Below, piece by piece: positions 62,696-64,000 of a stretch of 64,000 nt of DNA; the first letter of the stretch is position 1; every line of letters begins with the position of its first letter. This DNA is from Diplolepis rosae. Lineage: Eukaryota > Arthropoda > Insecta > Hymenoptera > Diplolepididae. Where the stretch lies: positions 2,418,001 to 2,482,000 of the forward strand of contig JAPYXD010000744.1 in the NCBI GenBank assembly GCA_030998225.1. The letters are read 5' to 3'. The notes beneath the pieces are model-generated. The model had not been told where the DNA came from and did no database searches. It worked only from the letters and a program-made list of their open reading frames with translations. Both the position numbers and the translations under genes were made by a program.

Positions 62696-64000
62696 ATGGC
62701 GGGATCTCTAAAATATAAACGATGTATCTTAAATTTCACTTCTCAGCTTAAGTTCCCTGAGGAAGATGTTTTTCAAGCACCTGGGCTACTAAATATAATT
62801 TTCAAAATGGCGGGATCTCTAAAATATAAACGATGTATCTTAAATTTCACTTCTCAGCTTAAGTTCCCTGAGGAAGATGTTTTTTAAGCACCTGGACTAC
62901 TAGATATAATTTTCAAAATGACGGGATCTGTAAAATATGAACAAGGTATCTGAATTTTCAGTTCTCAGCTTAAGTTCCCTGAAGGAGATGTTTTTCAAGC
63001 ACCTGGGCTACTAGATATAATTTTCAAAATGACAGGATCTCTAAAATATAAACTAGGTATCTTAAATTTCAGTTCTCAGCTCAAGTTTCATAAGGAAGAT
63101 GGTTTTTATGCACCTGGAATACTAAATATAATTTACAAAATGACGAGATCTCTAAAATATAAACGAGGTATCATAGATTTCACTTCTCAGCTTAAGTTCC
63201 CTGAGGAAGATGTTTTTTAAGCACCTGGACTACTAAATATAATTCTCAAAATGACGGGATCTGTAAAATATGAACAAGTTATCTGAATTTTCAGTTTTCA
63301 GCTTATGTTCCCTGAGGAAGATGTTTTTTAAGCACCTGGACTACTAGATATAAGTTTCAAAATGACGGGATCTGTAAAATATGAACAAGTTATCTGAATT
63401 TTCAGTTTTCAGCTAAAGTTCCCTGATGAAGATGTTTTTTAAGCACCTGGACTACTAGATATAATTTTCGAAATGACGGGATCTGTAAAATATGAACAAG
63501 GTATCTTAAATTTCACTTCTCAGCTTAAGTTCCCTGAGGAAGATGTTTTTCAAGCACCTGGGCTACTAAATATAATTTTCAAAATGGCGGGATCTCTAAA
63601 ATATAAACGATGTATCTTAAATTTCACTTCTCAGCTTAAGTTCCCTGAGGAAGATGTTTTTCAAGCACCTGGGCTACTAAATATAATTTTCAAAATGGCG
63701 GGATCTCTAAAATATAAACGATGTATCTTAAATGTCACTTCTCAGCTTATGTTCCCTGAGGAAGATGTTTTTTAAGCACCCGGACAACTAGATATAATTT
63801 TCAAAATGACGGGATCTGTAAAATATGTAATAGTTATCTTATTTTTAAGTTCTCAGCTTAATTTCCTGAAGGAGATGTTTTTCAAGCACCTGGGCTACTA
63901 GATATAATTTTCAAAATGACGGGTTCTATAAAATATAAACTAGGTATCTTAAATTTCAGTTCTCAGCTCAAGTTCCATAAGGAAGATGGTTTTTAAGCAC
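62678..64000 (+). repeat. Block C higher-order repeat, copy C3 (partial, runs off the window)
   Basis: J, A, B, D (63029), E with GACGAGATC, F, F, G and V (63467). V lies 795 bp after J, one monomer less than the 906 bp in C1 and C2. The A-A run (63473-63775) ends CAGCTTATG and GCACCCGGACAAC as in C2. The next monomer (63806) is diverged: ATATGTAATAGTTATCTTAT and CAGCTTAATTTCCTG, against ATATGTACAAGTTATCTGAA in C1. The array continues past the end of the window. Confidence 0.82.

Larger units (their letters stand above)
1..64000 (+). repeat. 111-bp tandem satellite array filling the window
   Basis: Every line of the window can be read as head-to-tail copies of one 111-bp unit, about 575 copies, all in the same orientation and running off both ends. 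The unit starts conveniently at ATG(A/G)CGGGATCT, passes through CAGCTTAAGTTCCCTGAGG in its middle and ends in AAATATAATTTTCAAA. Copies differ by point changes and small indels (-28, -18, -4, -2, -1, +1, +2, +4 bp) that are themselves repeated at regular long distances, so the array has higher-order structure. No transposon, gene or unique spacer interrupts it. Such arrays are typical of eukaryotic centromeric or pericentromeric heterochromatin; that location is inference, since nothing in the sequence proves it. Confidence 0.97.

Noticed and set aside
1..64000. CRISPR array
   Set aside because: Repeats are contiguous, 111 bp long and have no unique spacers between them; no cas genes are present.
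1..64000. Protein-coding tandem repeat gene (silk, antifreeze or leucine-rich-repeat type)
   Set aside because: The 37-residue repeat matches none of these that I know, frames are broken every few monomers, and the stop-rich types make up most of blocks B and C.
1..64000. tRNA, rRNA or telomere repeats
   Set aside because: No cloverleaf-like, rRNA-like or short telomeric repeat text was seen on either strand; every stretch is explained by the monomer.
1..64000. Reverse-strand genes
   Set aside because: The reverse complement of the reference monomer has stops in all three frames (for example at TTTAG, GCTTGA and an opening TGA region), so no long reverse frame can cross monomers.

Overview
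The whole 64 kb window is one uninterrupted head-to-tail satellite DNA array. I found no ordinary gene, RNA gene, mobile element or unique sequence. The unit is a 111-bp, AT-rich monomer (about 34% G+C in the commonest version, by hand count), all in one orientation, roughly 575 copies, and it runs off both ends of the window. Long satellite with layered higher-order repeats (HORs) points to a eukaryotic genome, most likely centromeric or pericentromeric heterochromatin; I do not recognise the satellite and cannot name the species.

Monomer types recur: A (codon-1 ATGGCGGGA, open frame, 'TTTTTCAAGCACCTGGGC'), B (TCTGTAAAATATGAACAAGG, TAA/TGA stops), C (TCTGCAAAATATAAACAAG, TTATCCTAATTTTC), D (ATGACAGGATC, AAACTAGG, CATAAGGAAGATGG), E (ATGACGTGATC or GACGAGATC, ATCATAGATTTC), F (GAACAAGTTATCTGAA, CTTATGTTCC), G (CAGCTAAAGTTCCCTGATGAAG) and V (TTCGAAATGACGGG followed by an open B-like monomer). 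They are ordered in higher-order units.

Layout. (1) Block A, 1 to about 22.4 kb: HORs of about 2.66 to 2.75 kb (24 to 25 monomers) built round a five-monomer run of near-identical A monomers; three clear consecutive copies lie at 14558-17299, 17300-20046 and 20047-22398. An island at about 7.46-9.0 kb instead matches block C. (2) Block B, about 22.4 to 48 kb: stop-rich monomers; a 2.21-kb tandem duplication (22.9-27.3 kb), an exact 222-bp dimer x4 (27729-28616), then two copies of a very long HOR of about 8.2 kb (about 74 monomers; 29616-37818 and 37819-46216) and an 888-bp 8-mer duplication. (3) Block C, about 48 kb to the end: HORs of 7557 bp (48457-56013) and 6664 bp (56014-62677) and the start of a third, each opening at the same rare junction monomer J and carrying internal 13-monomer duplications.

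The forward open frames (63, 100, 137, 174, 211 aa) follow from a 37-codon monomer (111 = 3 x 37) and end at the same codon, so I treat them as by-products. The most interesting points are the nested and unusually long HORs, the J junction shared by the two ends of the window but missing from 9 to 48 kb, a once-per-HOR TTCG...CGGG motif that resembles a CENP-B box but is one base short, and a conserved dyad in each monomer. All coordinates and periods were counted by eye from the sequence; no alignment or search was run.
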